A stretch of 21,194 nt of DNA from Myxococcales bacterium (GTDB lineage Bacteria; Myxococcota_A; Bradymonadia; UBA4248): positions 1 through 21,194 of the forward strand of contig SFMP01000161.1 of assembly GCA_004554395.1 (NCBI GenBank), given 5' to 3'. Positions 1 to 6,246 of the stretch are shown here, piece by piece. Below the pieces are notes generated by a model. The model saw only the letters and a program-made list of their open reading frames with translations, made no database searches and had not been told where the DNA came from. Made by a program: the position numbers and the translations under genes. Each line of letters begins with the position of its first letter. Position 1 is the first letter of the stretch.

Positions 1-443
1 AGACAATCATCAATAATCTTCAAAAGTTTATGATGGAACTAAGAAAGGGGTATGCATTCGTGGCTAGACAACAGCATATCCACACGGAAAAAGACGATTA
101 TTACATAGACCTTGTGTTTTATAATTACATTCTCAAGTGTTTTGTATTGATCGACTTGAAAACTAGCAAAATTACCCATCAGGATGTTGGGCAGATGGAT
201 ATGTATATCCGTATGTATGATGATCTCAAAAAAAGAGACGATGACAATCCAACGCTTGGACTTGTGCTTTGTACGGATACGGATGAGGACATCGCCAAAT
301 ACTCCATACTTCACGGCAACGAACAGCTTTTCGCATCCAAATACAAGCTGTATCTACCCACAGACGAGGAATTACGTGCGGAAATTGAAGCACAGAAACA
401 GTTCTTCCTGATGCAACAGGCTGAAAGCGAAAGTGAGGAATGA
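1..443 (+). CDS. DUF1016 (YhcG-type) PD-(D/E)XK nuclease domain protein, 5' truncated
   Basis: The reading frame is open from base 3 to the window edge. The first residues (TIINNLQKFMMELRKG, then YAFVARQQH) belong to the C-terminal nuclease domain of DUF1016/YhcG proteins, so the ATG at 30 is internal and the gene begins outside the window. The domain core is visible: YYIDLVFYN supplies the first acidic residue, and VLIDLKTSK supplies the D-x-K half of the PD-(D/E)XK signature, with Asp where most relatives have Glu. HQDVGQMDMYIRMYDD follows, as is usual in the family. The tail after about residue 125 is Gln/Glu-rich and ends SESEE. DUF1016 proteins are commonly encoded in accessory loci, sometimes beside restriction-modification genes; their exact role is unsettled. 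The family call is firm; the role in DNA cleavage is known only by fold. Confidence 0.9.
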   Translation, partial: TIINNLQKFMMELRKGYAFVARQQHIHTEKDDYYIDLVFYNYILKCFVLIDLKTSKITHQDVGQMDMYIRMYDDLKKRDDDNPTLGLVLCTDTDEDIAKYSILHGNEQLFASKYKLYLPTDEELRAEIEAQKQFFLMQQAESESEE

Positions 444-456
444 CAATGTCTAAGCA

Positions 457-487
457 ATTCATAACTTATAATTCATAATGCATAATT
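457..487. repeat. AT-rich short repeat tract
   Basis: Just after the DUF1016 gene, ATTCATAA occurs at 457-464 and again at 471-478, followed by GCATAATT. The tract is low in GC compared with its surroundings and is partly self-complementary. It looks like the AT-rich intergenic spacer repeats seen in many bacteria. No gene or clear promoter can be supported in 444-540. Confidence 0.4.
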
Positions 488-540
488 GGCTTCGCACCAC
501 AAAGTACATACTCATGGATAAACTCAAAATGCACACCCCC

Positions 541-602
541 GGCCTGTTGGCCACCCCCTCGCCATTTATGGCGAGGGGGAATGGACGCCCGCGGCGCGGG
601 CG
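541..602. repeat. Cluster of three back-to-back hairpins (REP-like intergenic element)
   Basis: Three perfect inverted repeats sit within 62 bases: GGCC-TGTT-GGCC (541-552), a 10-bp stem CCCCCTCGCC / GGCGAGGGGG with a 6-nt loop (554-579), and a 7-bp stem CGCCCGC / GCGGGCG with a 3-nt loop (586-602). No T tract follows on either strand, so a simple intrinsic terminator is unlikely. The pieces GGCCTG..GGCC and GGACGCCCG also occur, on the opposite strand, in the 95-bp repeats at 12566-12755, which suggests one dispersed repeat family. Confidence 0.6.
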
Positions 603-611
603 TTGTTGATT

Positions 612-699
612 TGGCAAATCAATCGCGACCAGGTAAAAAACAAGCACTGCCGTAGGATGTGGCAAATCAATCGCGACCAGGTAAAAAAAAAGCACTGCC
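612..699. repeat. 40-bp direct duplication sharing the tRNA-Gln 3' sequence
   Basis: Bases 612-651 and 660-699 are two copies of a 40-bp sequence at a 48-base offset, with one mismatch (C at 641, A at 689). Each copy contains CGCGACCAGG (624-633 and 672-681), which is also the 3' T-stem/acceptor part of both tRNA-Gln genes (721-730 and 822-831). Each also carries an A-run and one arm of the terminator stem (AGCACTGCC). The copies look like partial duplications of the tail of the tRNA transcription unit; only the right-hand one retains a complete terminator hairpin. Confidence 0.7.
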
Positions 700-710
700 T
701 ACGGCAGTGC
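683..710 (-). terminator. Intrinsic terminator of the tRNA-Gln unit
   Basis: On the minus strand a perfect 8-bp stem (GCACTGCC / GGCAGTGC, plus-strand 692-699 and 703-710) with a 3-nt loop is followed by nine T residues (the A-run 683-691 on the plus strand). It begins 8 bases beyond the 3' end of the second tRNA-Gln in transcription order, as expected for the end of this short unit. Confidence 0.88.
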
Positions 711-718
711 CCTCAAAT

Positions 719-788
719 TCCGCGACCAGGATTCGAACCTAGATACTCGGCACCAAAAGCCGATGTCCTGCCATTAGACGATCACGGA
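719..788 (-). tRNA. tRNA-Gln (anticodon TTG), downstream copy
   Basis: The minus strand folds into a complete 70-nt cloverleaf. The acceptor is TCCGTGA / TCGCGGA with one T-G pair. The D arm is GTC...GAC. The anticodon stem is TCGGC / GCCGA around the loop TTTTGGT, giving anticodon TTG. The T arm is CTAGG-TTCGAAT-CCTGG. The 3' CCA is not encoded. It is identical in sequence to the copy at 820-889, is separated from it by 31 bases, and shares its promoter and terminator. Confidence 0.95.
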
Positions 789-819
789 TCGCTTGCGATA
801 GAACGCAAAGAGCGAGGAT

Positions 820-889
820 TCCGCGACCAGGATTCGAACCTAGATACTCGGCACCAAAAGCCGATGTCCTGCCATTAGACGATCACGGA
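820..889 (-). tRNA. tRNA-Gln (anticodon TTG), promoter-proximal copy
   Basis: This is an identical 70-nt second copy of the tRNA-Gln at 719-788, with the same TTG anticodon in the loop TTTTGGT and no encoded CCA. It is the first gene of the unit; its 5' end lies about 45 bases downstream of the -10 box at 936-941. Identity along the full length points to recent duplication or gene conversion. Confidence 0.95.
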
Positions 890-935
890 ATACTTGCATG
901 AGGTGTCTTTCGACTCCCCTGCAAAACGCTAGTGC

Positions 936-981
936 CTTATAGTGATTTTTCTGATGATGTCAATCATTTTTTTCGAAAAAA
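936..981 (-). promoter_or_regulatory. Sigma70-type promoter with AT-rich upstream tract for the tRNA-Gln pair
   Basis: On the minus strand, -35 TTGACA (plus 958-963, perfect consensus) and -10 TATAAG (plus 936-941) are separated by 16 bases. Directly upstream of the -35 is a run reading TTTTTTCGAAAAAAA (plus 967-981), which resembles an UP element. The arrangement points into the two tRNA-Gln genes, leaving a leader of about 40 nt. Confidence 0.78.
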
Positions 982-1056
982 CGACGAGCTCGATAAAAGA
1001 GGCGTTTCTGAGTAGCGGCTAGAAGGTCATTGAGATGGGGGATCGAGCCTTGGGCG

Positions 1057-1146
1057 TTGCGGGCGCGGCGATTGAGCGCCCGCAGAGGGGGGGGGCGGCG
1101 TATTGGCGCGTGCGGCAATAGCCGCGAGGGGGGAGACTTCCCCCCT
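1057..1146. other. GC-rich hairpin region downstream of the amylase gene
   Basis: The gap between the tRNA promoter and the amylase stop codon has no convincing gene but holds three inverted repeats. They are TGCGGGCGC / GCGCCCGCA (1058-1066 and 1076-1084, 9 bp), GCGGC-AATA-GCCGC (1112-1125), and AGGGGGG / CCCCCCT (1127-1133 and 1140-1146). No T tract follows on the minus strand, so a canonical terminator for the amylase transcript is not evident, although the stacked hairpins could slow or protect the 3' end. Confidence 0.5.
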
Positions 1147-1177
1147 ATCCTATAGAGAGGAGAGGGAGGCGCGACGA

Positions 1178-3364
1178 TTAGAGACCGTAGGCGGCTTTGT
1201 CGGCTTCGGGGACTAAGATGCGCGTGCGCATGGGTGGGACGGTGACGGAGGCGTTGCTGCCGGAGAGGGAGACGGAGTAGGAGTCGTCGAGGAGGTCGAC
1301 GAGTTTGCCGCCGTTCCAAGGTGTTTTCATGCCGCCGCCCGAGCCTGCGGTGCTGCTCGTTTGCGTTTCGTGTGTGTTGACGACGACCATGACGGATTTG
1401 CCCTCGTAGGAGCGGAAGAAGGCGTAGATGCCGGCTTCGTCGGATTCGGTTTTGTCGGAGTGCCAGACGTTGGCGTCGACGGTGCCGCGTCGGAGGGCGG
1501 GAACGGCTTTTCGGATGGCGGTGAGCTGTTGGATGTGGGTGAAGATGGGGTTATGAGTATCCCAAGGTTTGTAGTTTGGGTAGAGGTCGGGGTAGAGTTT
1601 GAAGATAGAGGCGTTGGCGTCGAACATGTCTTCGCGGTTGGCGGGGTCGTTTCCGCCCATGAAGCCTTGTTCGGTGCCGTAGTAGATGCATGGGATGCCG
1701 CGCTGAGTGAGTAGGAAGGAGAGGGCGTTTTTGAGCGAATCGACGCCTTTTGGGTCGTTTCGGTCGAAGAGGTATCGCCCGACGTCGTGGTTGTCGAGGA
1801 AGTTGACGAGAGCATCGCGCGGAGCGATGCCTGCGCCCGTTTCGTCGACGATGCCGTTTTCGCGCGGGACGTCGCTGAAGAGGGCGTGTCGTCCGCCGCT
1901 ACTCCATGTGAAATCCCAGCCGTAGAGTGGGGATGTGCCCGAAGGAGCAGTGCAATGGATCGAGTTGTTGCCGGGTGCGCATTTGAACGATTGATCGATG
2001 GCGTATTTTTGCGAGAACAAGAAGACGGAATCGACGGAATTTTTGTTTTCGACGTACGAGGCGAGCAAGATGTCGTTGCCGTCGAAGGCTTCGCCAAACA
2101 TGAAGAAGTTCTTTTTGCCGCGTTCGGCGGCGTGTTTTCGGATGGCGGGCGCGAACGTTTCCCAGAACGAGTATTCGACGTGTTTGAGCGTGTCGATTCG
2201 GAAGCCGTCGCAATCGGTGGCGTCGATCCAGTACGAGAAGACGTCGATCATGGCTTGTCGGACGTCGGGGCGTTCGGTGGCGACGTCTTTGAGACCGCCG
2301 GGGAAGTCGCCTAAGAGGGTTTGGGTATTTTGGCAATAACCGCGCGGAGTGCCGTCGAGGTAGTCGCCGGTGGTGCCGTCGTAGTTGGTGAGGCGGCGTT
2401 CGCAGATGCATTTTTTGTTGTCGTAGTCGGTGCAGCTTATGCGCGTTATCTCACCTTTTTCGTTTCTCTCGATAATGGCGCCGACGTATTCGTCTTCGGT
2501 GAGTTTATCGTAGTCGAATGTACGACCGCGTTGGTGGTACCAATCTTTGTTGGCGAATCCGAGTTGTTCGATATTCGAGGCGATGATGGCGTCGCCGTCG
2601 AGGTCGATGTTTTGGGGGCCAGGAGCGGTACGATTGATTTGGGGCATATCGAAGAAGACGATGGGTGCTTTGCCCGAGATCCCCATGCTCGTATAGGCAG
2701 AGATGCCGCGTGGATTGAAATCGGGGTCGTATTCGGTGACGCGGCTCAATCCGCCGATGTCGTCTTTCGAGAGTCCGGAGCCTTTGTCGGGTTCGCCCGA
2801 TCCGGCGAGCCATTCGTTGGGCTGGCCATTCATATTGATATCGTAGAAGAAGACTTGCCCGACGTGGTTGGTGACGATGTCGAGGATGAGCTTCATATTG
2901 CGCTTGTGAAGTTCGTCGGAGAGTCGGCGCAGAGTGGCCAGGTCGCCGAAATGCGGATTGTGCTTGAGGAAATCGACCGTCCAATATCCGTGATACGAGG
3001 CGAAGCCAGCATCTTCTTCGACGTTTTTGACGACGGGCGAAATCCAGAGCGTCGTGACGCCGAGGGCTTGGAGGTAGTCGAGTTTGTCGATAATGCCCTG
3101 CCAATCGCCGCCGTGATAACGGCTCATCGAGCGCTTATCGACGTTGAAATCGTTGTTGATATCGCCGTTGTGGAAGCGGTCGACGATGAGTTGGTAGATG
3201 ACTTCGTCGCGCCAATCTTGGACGTGAGTAGAGAGCGAGACATCGGTTTGATGAGGCGCGGTGGGCAACGGATCGGCGTCGACGCAACCCGTCATCATGG
3301 CGCCAGAGAGAGCGGCGATGGCCAACGTCGAGGCGATCGCCTGAGTGCGAAAGAACGATTTCAT
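1178..3364 (-). CDS. GH13 alpha-amylase, predicted lipoprotein
   Basis: This is a 728-aa secreted alpha-amylase of glycoside hydrolase family 13, which cleaves alpha-1,4 glucosidic bonds in starch or glycogen. The four conserved regions are present: DIVTNH (162-167), GFRIDTLKH with nucleophile Asp391, GEAFDG with acid/base Glu425, and FLDNHD with the third Asp at 527. An insert of about 200 residues between regions I and II contains a Cys cluster (C311, C319, C321, C344). A beta-rich C-terminal domain ends near PMRTRILVPE. The N-terminus (MKSFFRTQ, a hydrophobic stretch, MTGC) looks like a lipoprotein signal with Cys27 as the lipidated residue. The start at 3364 is chosen because AAGGA lies 7 nt upstream; the in-frame ATG at 3430 would add an arginine-rich stretch that masks the signal. 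It is the last gene of a three-gene minus-strand group and lies 69 nt after the coiled-coil membrane protein gene. Confidence 0.95.
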   Translation of the reverse strand: MKSFFRTQAIASTLAIAALSGAMMTGCVDADPLPTAPHQTDVSLSTHVQDWRDEVIYQLIVDRFHNGDINNDFNVDKRSMSRYHGGDWQGIIDKLDYLQALGVTTLWISPVVKNVEEDAGFASYHGYWTVDFLKHNPHFGDLATLRRLSDELHKRNMKLILDIVTNHVGQVFFYDINMNGQPNEWLAGSGEPDKGSGLSKDDIGGLSRVTEYDPDFNPRGISAYTSMGISGKAPIVFFDMPQINRTAPGPQNIDLDGDAIIASNIEQLGFANKDWYHQRGRTFDYDKLTEDEYVGAIIERNEKGEITRISCTDYDNKKCICERRLTNYDGTTGDYLDGTPRGYCQNTQTLLGDFPGGLKDVATERPDVRQAMIDVFSYWIDATDCDGFRIDTLKHVEYSFWETFAPAIRKHAAERGKKNFFMFGEAFDGNDILLASYVENKNSVDSVFLFSQKYAIDQSFKCAPGNNSIHCTAPSGTSPLYGWDFTWSSGGRHALFSDVPRENGIVDETGAGIAPRDALVNFLDNHDVGRYLFDRNDPKGVDSLKNALSFLLTQRGIPCIYYGTEQGFMGGNDPANREDMFDANASIFKLYPDLYPNYKPWDTHNPIFTHIQQLTAIRKAVPALRRGTVDANVWHSDKTESDEAGIYAFFRSYEGKSVMVVVNTHETQTSSTAGSGGGMKTPWNGGKLVDLLDDSYSVSLSGSNASVTVPPMRTRILVPEADKAAYGL

Positions 3365-3433
3365 CATAGAATCCTTTGCGCAATATCGAAGCATCGCCCA
3401 GCGACATCGCTCGCTCGGCGACCTTCGCAATGA

Positions 3434-4309
3434 TTAGAGTTTTCCGCCACCAAAGAGCCCGCCTTTTTTGCCGCCGGTGAGCGAAGGCGCGGGTTTCGGA
3501 GCGGCGGGAGCGGCAGGAGCCGCCTTTTTCTTGCCCGTCGTCTTTTTGACAGGTTTGGGGGGCGCCTCTTGTTTGACGACACTGGCGCTGACATCGTATC
3601 GATCCATGCGAGCGTTATTGACGACGAGTGCATTGGTTGCGTAATCGGGCTGTAGTGCGTAGTAGTCGATTTGCTCGTTTTTGTCGTAGAAATACCATCC
3701 GGCGCCGCCGGCAGCCGCGACGATGAGCACGACGAGAAGGTAGACGAAGAAGTTCGACGATTTTGGTTTAGCCGCGGCATGGGCTTCTTCGAGTCGCAGG
3801 GCTTCGAGCTCGTTTTGTTGCGAGATACGCAATTTTTCAGCGGCGAGTTTTTCGGCTTCTTTTCGAGCTTTTTCGGCGGCGATAGCGGCTTGTCGTTCTT
3901 CTTCTTCGCGTTTTTGTCGGGCTTCTTCTTCGAGGTCGATGATGCCCGCTTCGATATCTTTTTCGCGTTGCAACTGCGCCTGCATTTCGGCTTGTCGCAA
4001 TTTTCGTTCTTCGATTTCGTGTTGCTCGGCGAGGATAGCTTGCTCGGCTTCGAGTTTAGCCATTTCTTCTTCGTATTCTTTTTTTCGCTGAGCTTCTTCT
4101 TCTTCGCGTCGTTTTCGTTCTTCTTCGCGTTCGCGTTCGGCATCGGCCGTAGCGATGGAATCGTCCAAGAGATTGCCCAAAAGGCTCTTTGCACTTTCCG
4201 ATTTATGCCGCGATGATCGTTTCGATCGGTTGATGCGAGCGACTTCACCGCTAGACGAAAGTTCCGACAATTTATTTAGGGAATCGTTCAAAGCAGATTG
4301 ATTGGACAT
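3434..4309 (-). CDS. Coiled-coil single-pass membrane protein, function unknown
   Basis: This 291-aa protein matches no family I recognise. Residues 1-55 are Ser-rich and include a basic patch (about 28-36). Residues 57-180 are an uninterrupted Glu/Arg/Lys/Ala heptad-like region that should form a long coiled coil. One transmembrane helix follows (about 187-207, FVYLLVVLIV). After it comes a short region of about 40 residues (DYYALQPDYATNALVVNNAR) and then a Lys/Pro/Ala tail ending in Gly-rich GGKKGGLFGGGKL. With no signal peptide, the coiled coil is probably cytoplasmic and the C-terminus periplasmic. AGGAG lies 7 nt before the ATG. It sits between a 142-aa unknown gene (39-nt gap) and the alpha-amylase (69-nt gap), probably co-transcribed. 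The overall plan resembles TolA-like or scaffold proteins, but that is analogy only. Confidence 0.8.
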   Translation of the reverse strand: MSNQSALNDSLNKLSELSSSGEVARINRSKRSSRHKSESAKSLLGNLLDDSIATADAEREREEERKRREEEEAQRKKEYEEEMAKLEAEQAILAEQHEIEERKLRQAEMQAQLQREKDIEAGIIDLEEEARQKREEEERQAAIAAEKARKEAEKLAAEKLRISQQNELEALRLEEAHAAAKPKSSNFFVYLLVVLIVAAAGGAGWYFYDKNEQIDYYALQPDYATNALVVNNARMDRYDVSASVVKQEAPPKPVKKTTGKKKAAPAAPAAPKPAPSLTGGKKGGLFGGGKL

Positions 4310-4348
4310 GCTTAACTCCTCATGTGCAAAAACTGGACGAAACGGCGT

Positions 4349-4777
4349 TTAGTCTTTGTAGTATGTATCTTTGATCGCATCAAGCGCAAGATCGAGGAAC
4401 TCGTAAAGCGCCTGCTGTGGGATATCTTCGACTTTTGAAGTGAGCAAGCCGTGGCAATTGATCGGGTGGCTCTTGAGTTTGAGGTTTTCGTTGTTTTCGA
4501 GATATTTGTTGATTTTGCCACTGAGCGATTCGGGTGCGGTTTTATTTGGATGGGGTTGGGCATAGAGTTTGACGTCGCCCTCGGTGCTCAAATCCATGAT
4601 GGCATAGCCGATGCCGCCGTAGCGGAAGTTGATGCCGCCGATGCGCCCGCCGCCAGCCTCGATGTTGCACCCCTTCGAGCGCGCGTAAATCATCAGTTTT
4701 TCGATAGCATCGCGGCGTTCTTTGCCGCGTTCTCCTCCGAGCTCTTGCGCTTTTTGAATGACCGTCAGTTTATCCAC
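4349..4777 (-). CDS. Conserved-looking small soluble protein, function unknown
   Basis: This is a 142-aa protein with no signal peptide or membrane segment and no family I can name. Residues 1-37 look alpha-helical (VIQKAQELGG, then KERRDAIEKLMIYARSKG). The middle is Gly-rich and beta-like (GGGRIGGINFRYGGIGYAIM), and the C-terminus is helical and acidic (ALYEFLDLALDAIKD). An excellent Shine-Dalgarno sequence (AGGAGG, 9 nt before the ATG) supports the start. It is the first gene of the group leading to the coiled-coil protein and the alpha-amylase. A terminator-like hairpin lies just upstream of its ribosome-binding site, at 4796-4821. Confidence 0.75.
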   Translation of the reverse strand: MDKLTVIQKAQELGGERGKERRDAIEKLMIYARSKGCNIEAGGGRIGGINFRYGGIGYAIMDLSTEGDVKLYAQPHPNKTAPESLSGKINKYLENNENLKLKSHPINCHGLLTSKVEDIPQQALYEFLDLALDAIKDTYYKD

Positions 4778-4795
4778 TTTATCCTCCTAAAGACC

Positions 4796-4821
4796 AAAAA
4801 TCGGCGTTCTCATGCACGCCG
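4796..4821 (-). terminator. Terminator-like hairpin in the leader of the 142-aa gene
   Basis: On the minus strand a 6-bp stem (CGGCGT / ACGCCG, plus 4802-4807 and 4816-4821) with an 8-nt loop is followed by ATTTTT. It lies only about 10 nt before the SD of the gene starting at 4777. It could end transcription coming from the Rpn gene through the 79-bp repeats, or act as an attenuator in the leader. The T tract is short, so the call is moderate. Confidence 0.4.
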
Positions 4822-4963
4822 CACAAGTGTGCGATGCTACACCATTTTCGGCGCGTTTGCCATAAAAGAGTTACAAACTGCCCTCGTCGCCGCGCCCCAC
4901 GCGCTTTTTTTATGGTGACGCTTGGCGCCATCTTTCCAGAGATTTGGGACTGTCTTTTATTTG

Positions 4964-5206
4964 GTGTGCGCTGGCTATTTCGCTATCGCTACATACGCCA
5001 TCGCGGTTGCGCTATTTCGCTATCGCTCAATACGCGCAACAAGTGTGCGCTGGCTATTTCGCTATCGCTACATACGCCATCGCGGTTGCGCTATTTCGCT
5101 ATCGCTCGATACGCGCAACAAGTGTGCGCTGGCTATTTCGCTATCGCTACATACGCCATCGCGGTTGCGCTATTTCGCTATTGCTCAATACGCGCAACAA
5201 GTGTGC
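4964..5206. repeat. Three tandem 79-bp repeats with internal hairpin
   Basis: Three complete 79-bp units start at 4964, 5043 and 5122, followed by the first few bases of a fourth (from 5201). The units are nearly identical; unit 2 has an A-to-G change (CTCGATACG) and unit 3 a C-to-T change (CTATTGCTC). Within a unit, GCTATTTCGCTATCGCT occurs twice, so the unit itself arose from a half-unit duplication of about 40 bp. Each unit also contains GTTGCGC...GCGCAAC (5006-5012 and 5034-5040 in unit 1), able to form a hairpin. Because 79 is not divisible by 3, all three plus frames stay open through the array and translate to permuted copies of the same peptides, so those open frames are not genes. 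The rest of 4822-5253 holds nothing I can support. Confidence 0.9.
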
Positions 5207-5253
5207 GCTATGTTCTCGTTTCACTGCGAGCGTACGCGCAGCCATAGCCGTTG

Positions 5254-6135
5254 CTATTTATAGATGCCCCGGAGGATCTTGGCGACGACTTCAGCCGACA
5301 CGCCCGAACATCGAACGATTTCTTGTTCGTCCATACCGACGGAATGCATGTGTTCGACGATCTTACATTGCGCCGATATATTGCCTTCTTCCCGTCCTTC
5401 TTTTCGTCCTTCTTCCCGTCCTTCTTTTCGCCCTTCTTTTCGCCCTTTTTTAAGTCCTTTTTCCATGCCATCGGCGACGGCGCTGTTGTATAATTTCATC
5501 TGAATCGCGTCCATATTCTTCTTCCTTTGAATCGCTCCTCTAAAGTGTTTTGCCATGACGGGATCGCGCATTTGCGATGGATCGTTGCATGCGAAATCAT
5601 GCATAAGTTTACCCAAAGGCGTATCGTCCTGCAATTGACCGTTTACGAAATAAATCTGAGTGCCGACATCGTAGATTTTTTGCGCGTCGTCGCGCATGAG
5701 AATGCGATTGACGGGGAGTCCTTCGCAATACATTCCGTCTTTGACGATAAAGATGACAAATGCTTTTGGCATCTTGAGATAATCGGCTTTTTTCTTGAGA
5801 TGCTTCATTTTTATCGCAGCCCCGTAATAATCGGCTCGACGAAGCAGATTGGGCGAATTGGCATTCTGAATTTCGATATTGTAGAAATTGTTCTGAGAAT
5901 CGGTTGCCAAAACGTCGAATCGCACGGAATGCCCAAATGGATTGTTTATCTCCTCTTGCACTTTGACTTGCGTTACAGAGAGATCGGGCATATTCAAAAT
6001 GATCCGCAGAATGTGTGTCGTTATCTCTGGTTCGTCTTTGAAGAATACTTGCGACAAAACATCTGAATAAACGGTCATCTGCGAATAAGCTTCATCGAGT
6101 TGCTCACGCGTAAAGTTTTTCTTACTCCGACCCAT
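5254..6135 (-). CDS. Rpn family nuclease (PD-(D/E)XK, transposase_31-like)
   Basis: This 293-aa protein of the recombination-promoting nuclease/putative transposase family has a PD-(D/E)XK core. VRFDVLATD supplies Asp74, and FYNIEIQNAN supplies Glu88-x-Gln90, the E-x-Q variant typical of this family. The N-terminal segment (YSDVLSQVFFKDEPEITTHI) and the ADYYGAAI region are also characteristic. Residues 227-251 are a run of G-(R/L)-K-(E/K)-G pentapeptides encoded by a 15-bp-like DNA repeat, a usual C-terminal linker in this family and a possible slippage site. The last 40 residues form a small helical domain. The start at 6135 is chosen because GGGAGG lies 5 nt upstream; the GTG at 6141 lies within that site. 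The gene stands alone, with a 79-bp repeat array downstream. Such genes are frequently multi-copy and mobile, but no inverted ends are seen here. Confidence 0.88.
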   Translation of the reverse strand: MGRSKKNFTREQLDEAYSQMTVYSDVLSQVFFKDEPEITTHILRIILNMPDLSVTQVKVQEEINNPFGHSVRFDVLATDSQNNFYNIEIQNANSPNLLRRADYYGAAIKMKHLKKKADYLKMPKAFVIFIVKDGMYCEGLPVNRILMRDDAQKIYDVGTQIYFVNGQLQDDTPLGKLMHDFACNDPSQMRDPVMAKHFRGAIQRKKNMDAIQMKLYNSAVADGMEKGLKKGRKEGRKEGREEGRKEGREEGNISAQCKIVEHMHSVGMDEQEIVRCSGVSAEVVAKILRGIYK

Positions 6136-6246
6136 ACCCACCTCCCTATTAAATTGTCACTCGCATTGTCATGCGCATTATTGAGTGATGAGTATAGCGG
6201 GCATTTCGGAAAACCGTTCACCTTTTTTTACATTTTTTGATTTTTT

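Noticed and set aside
960..1319. 119-aa minus-strand open frame overlapping the amylase 3' end
   Set aside because: It is Arg/Pro-rich with no ribosome-binding site, and it covers the hairpin region and the out-of-frame end of the amylase gene.
2321..3433. 370-aa open frame on the plus strand opposite the amylase gene
   Set aside because: It is antisense to a gene with all GH13 catalytic motifs, is low in diversity (Val/Asp/Glu/Phe runs) and has no recognisable product. It arises from codon bias of the real gene.
4964..5206. CRISPR array
   Set aside because: The 79-bp units are directly contiguous with no unique spacers, and no cas genes are present. The same applies to the 95-bp repeats.
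4834..5453. Three overlapping plus-strand open frames with repeated Tyr/Arg/Ala peptides
   Set aside because: They are translations of the 79-bp repeat array in each frame and have no ribosome-binding site or known domain; the longest also runs antisense into the Rpn gene.
5254..6135. Insertion sequence carried by the Rpn gene
   Set aside because: No terminal inverted repeats or target-site duplications are visible around the gene; only the protein family hints at mobility.
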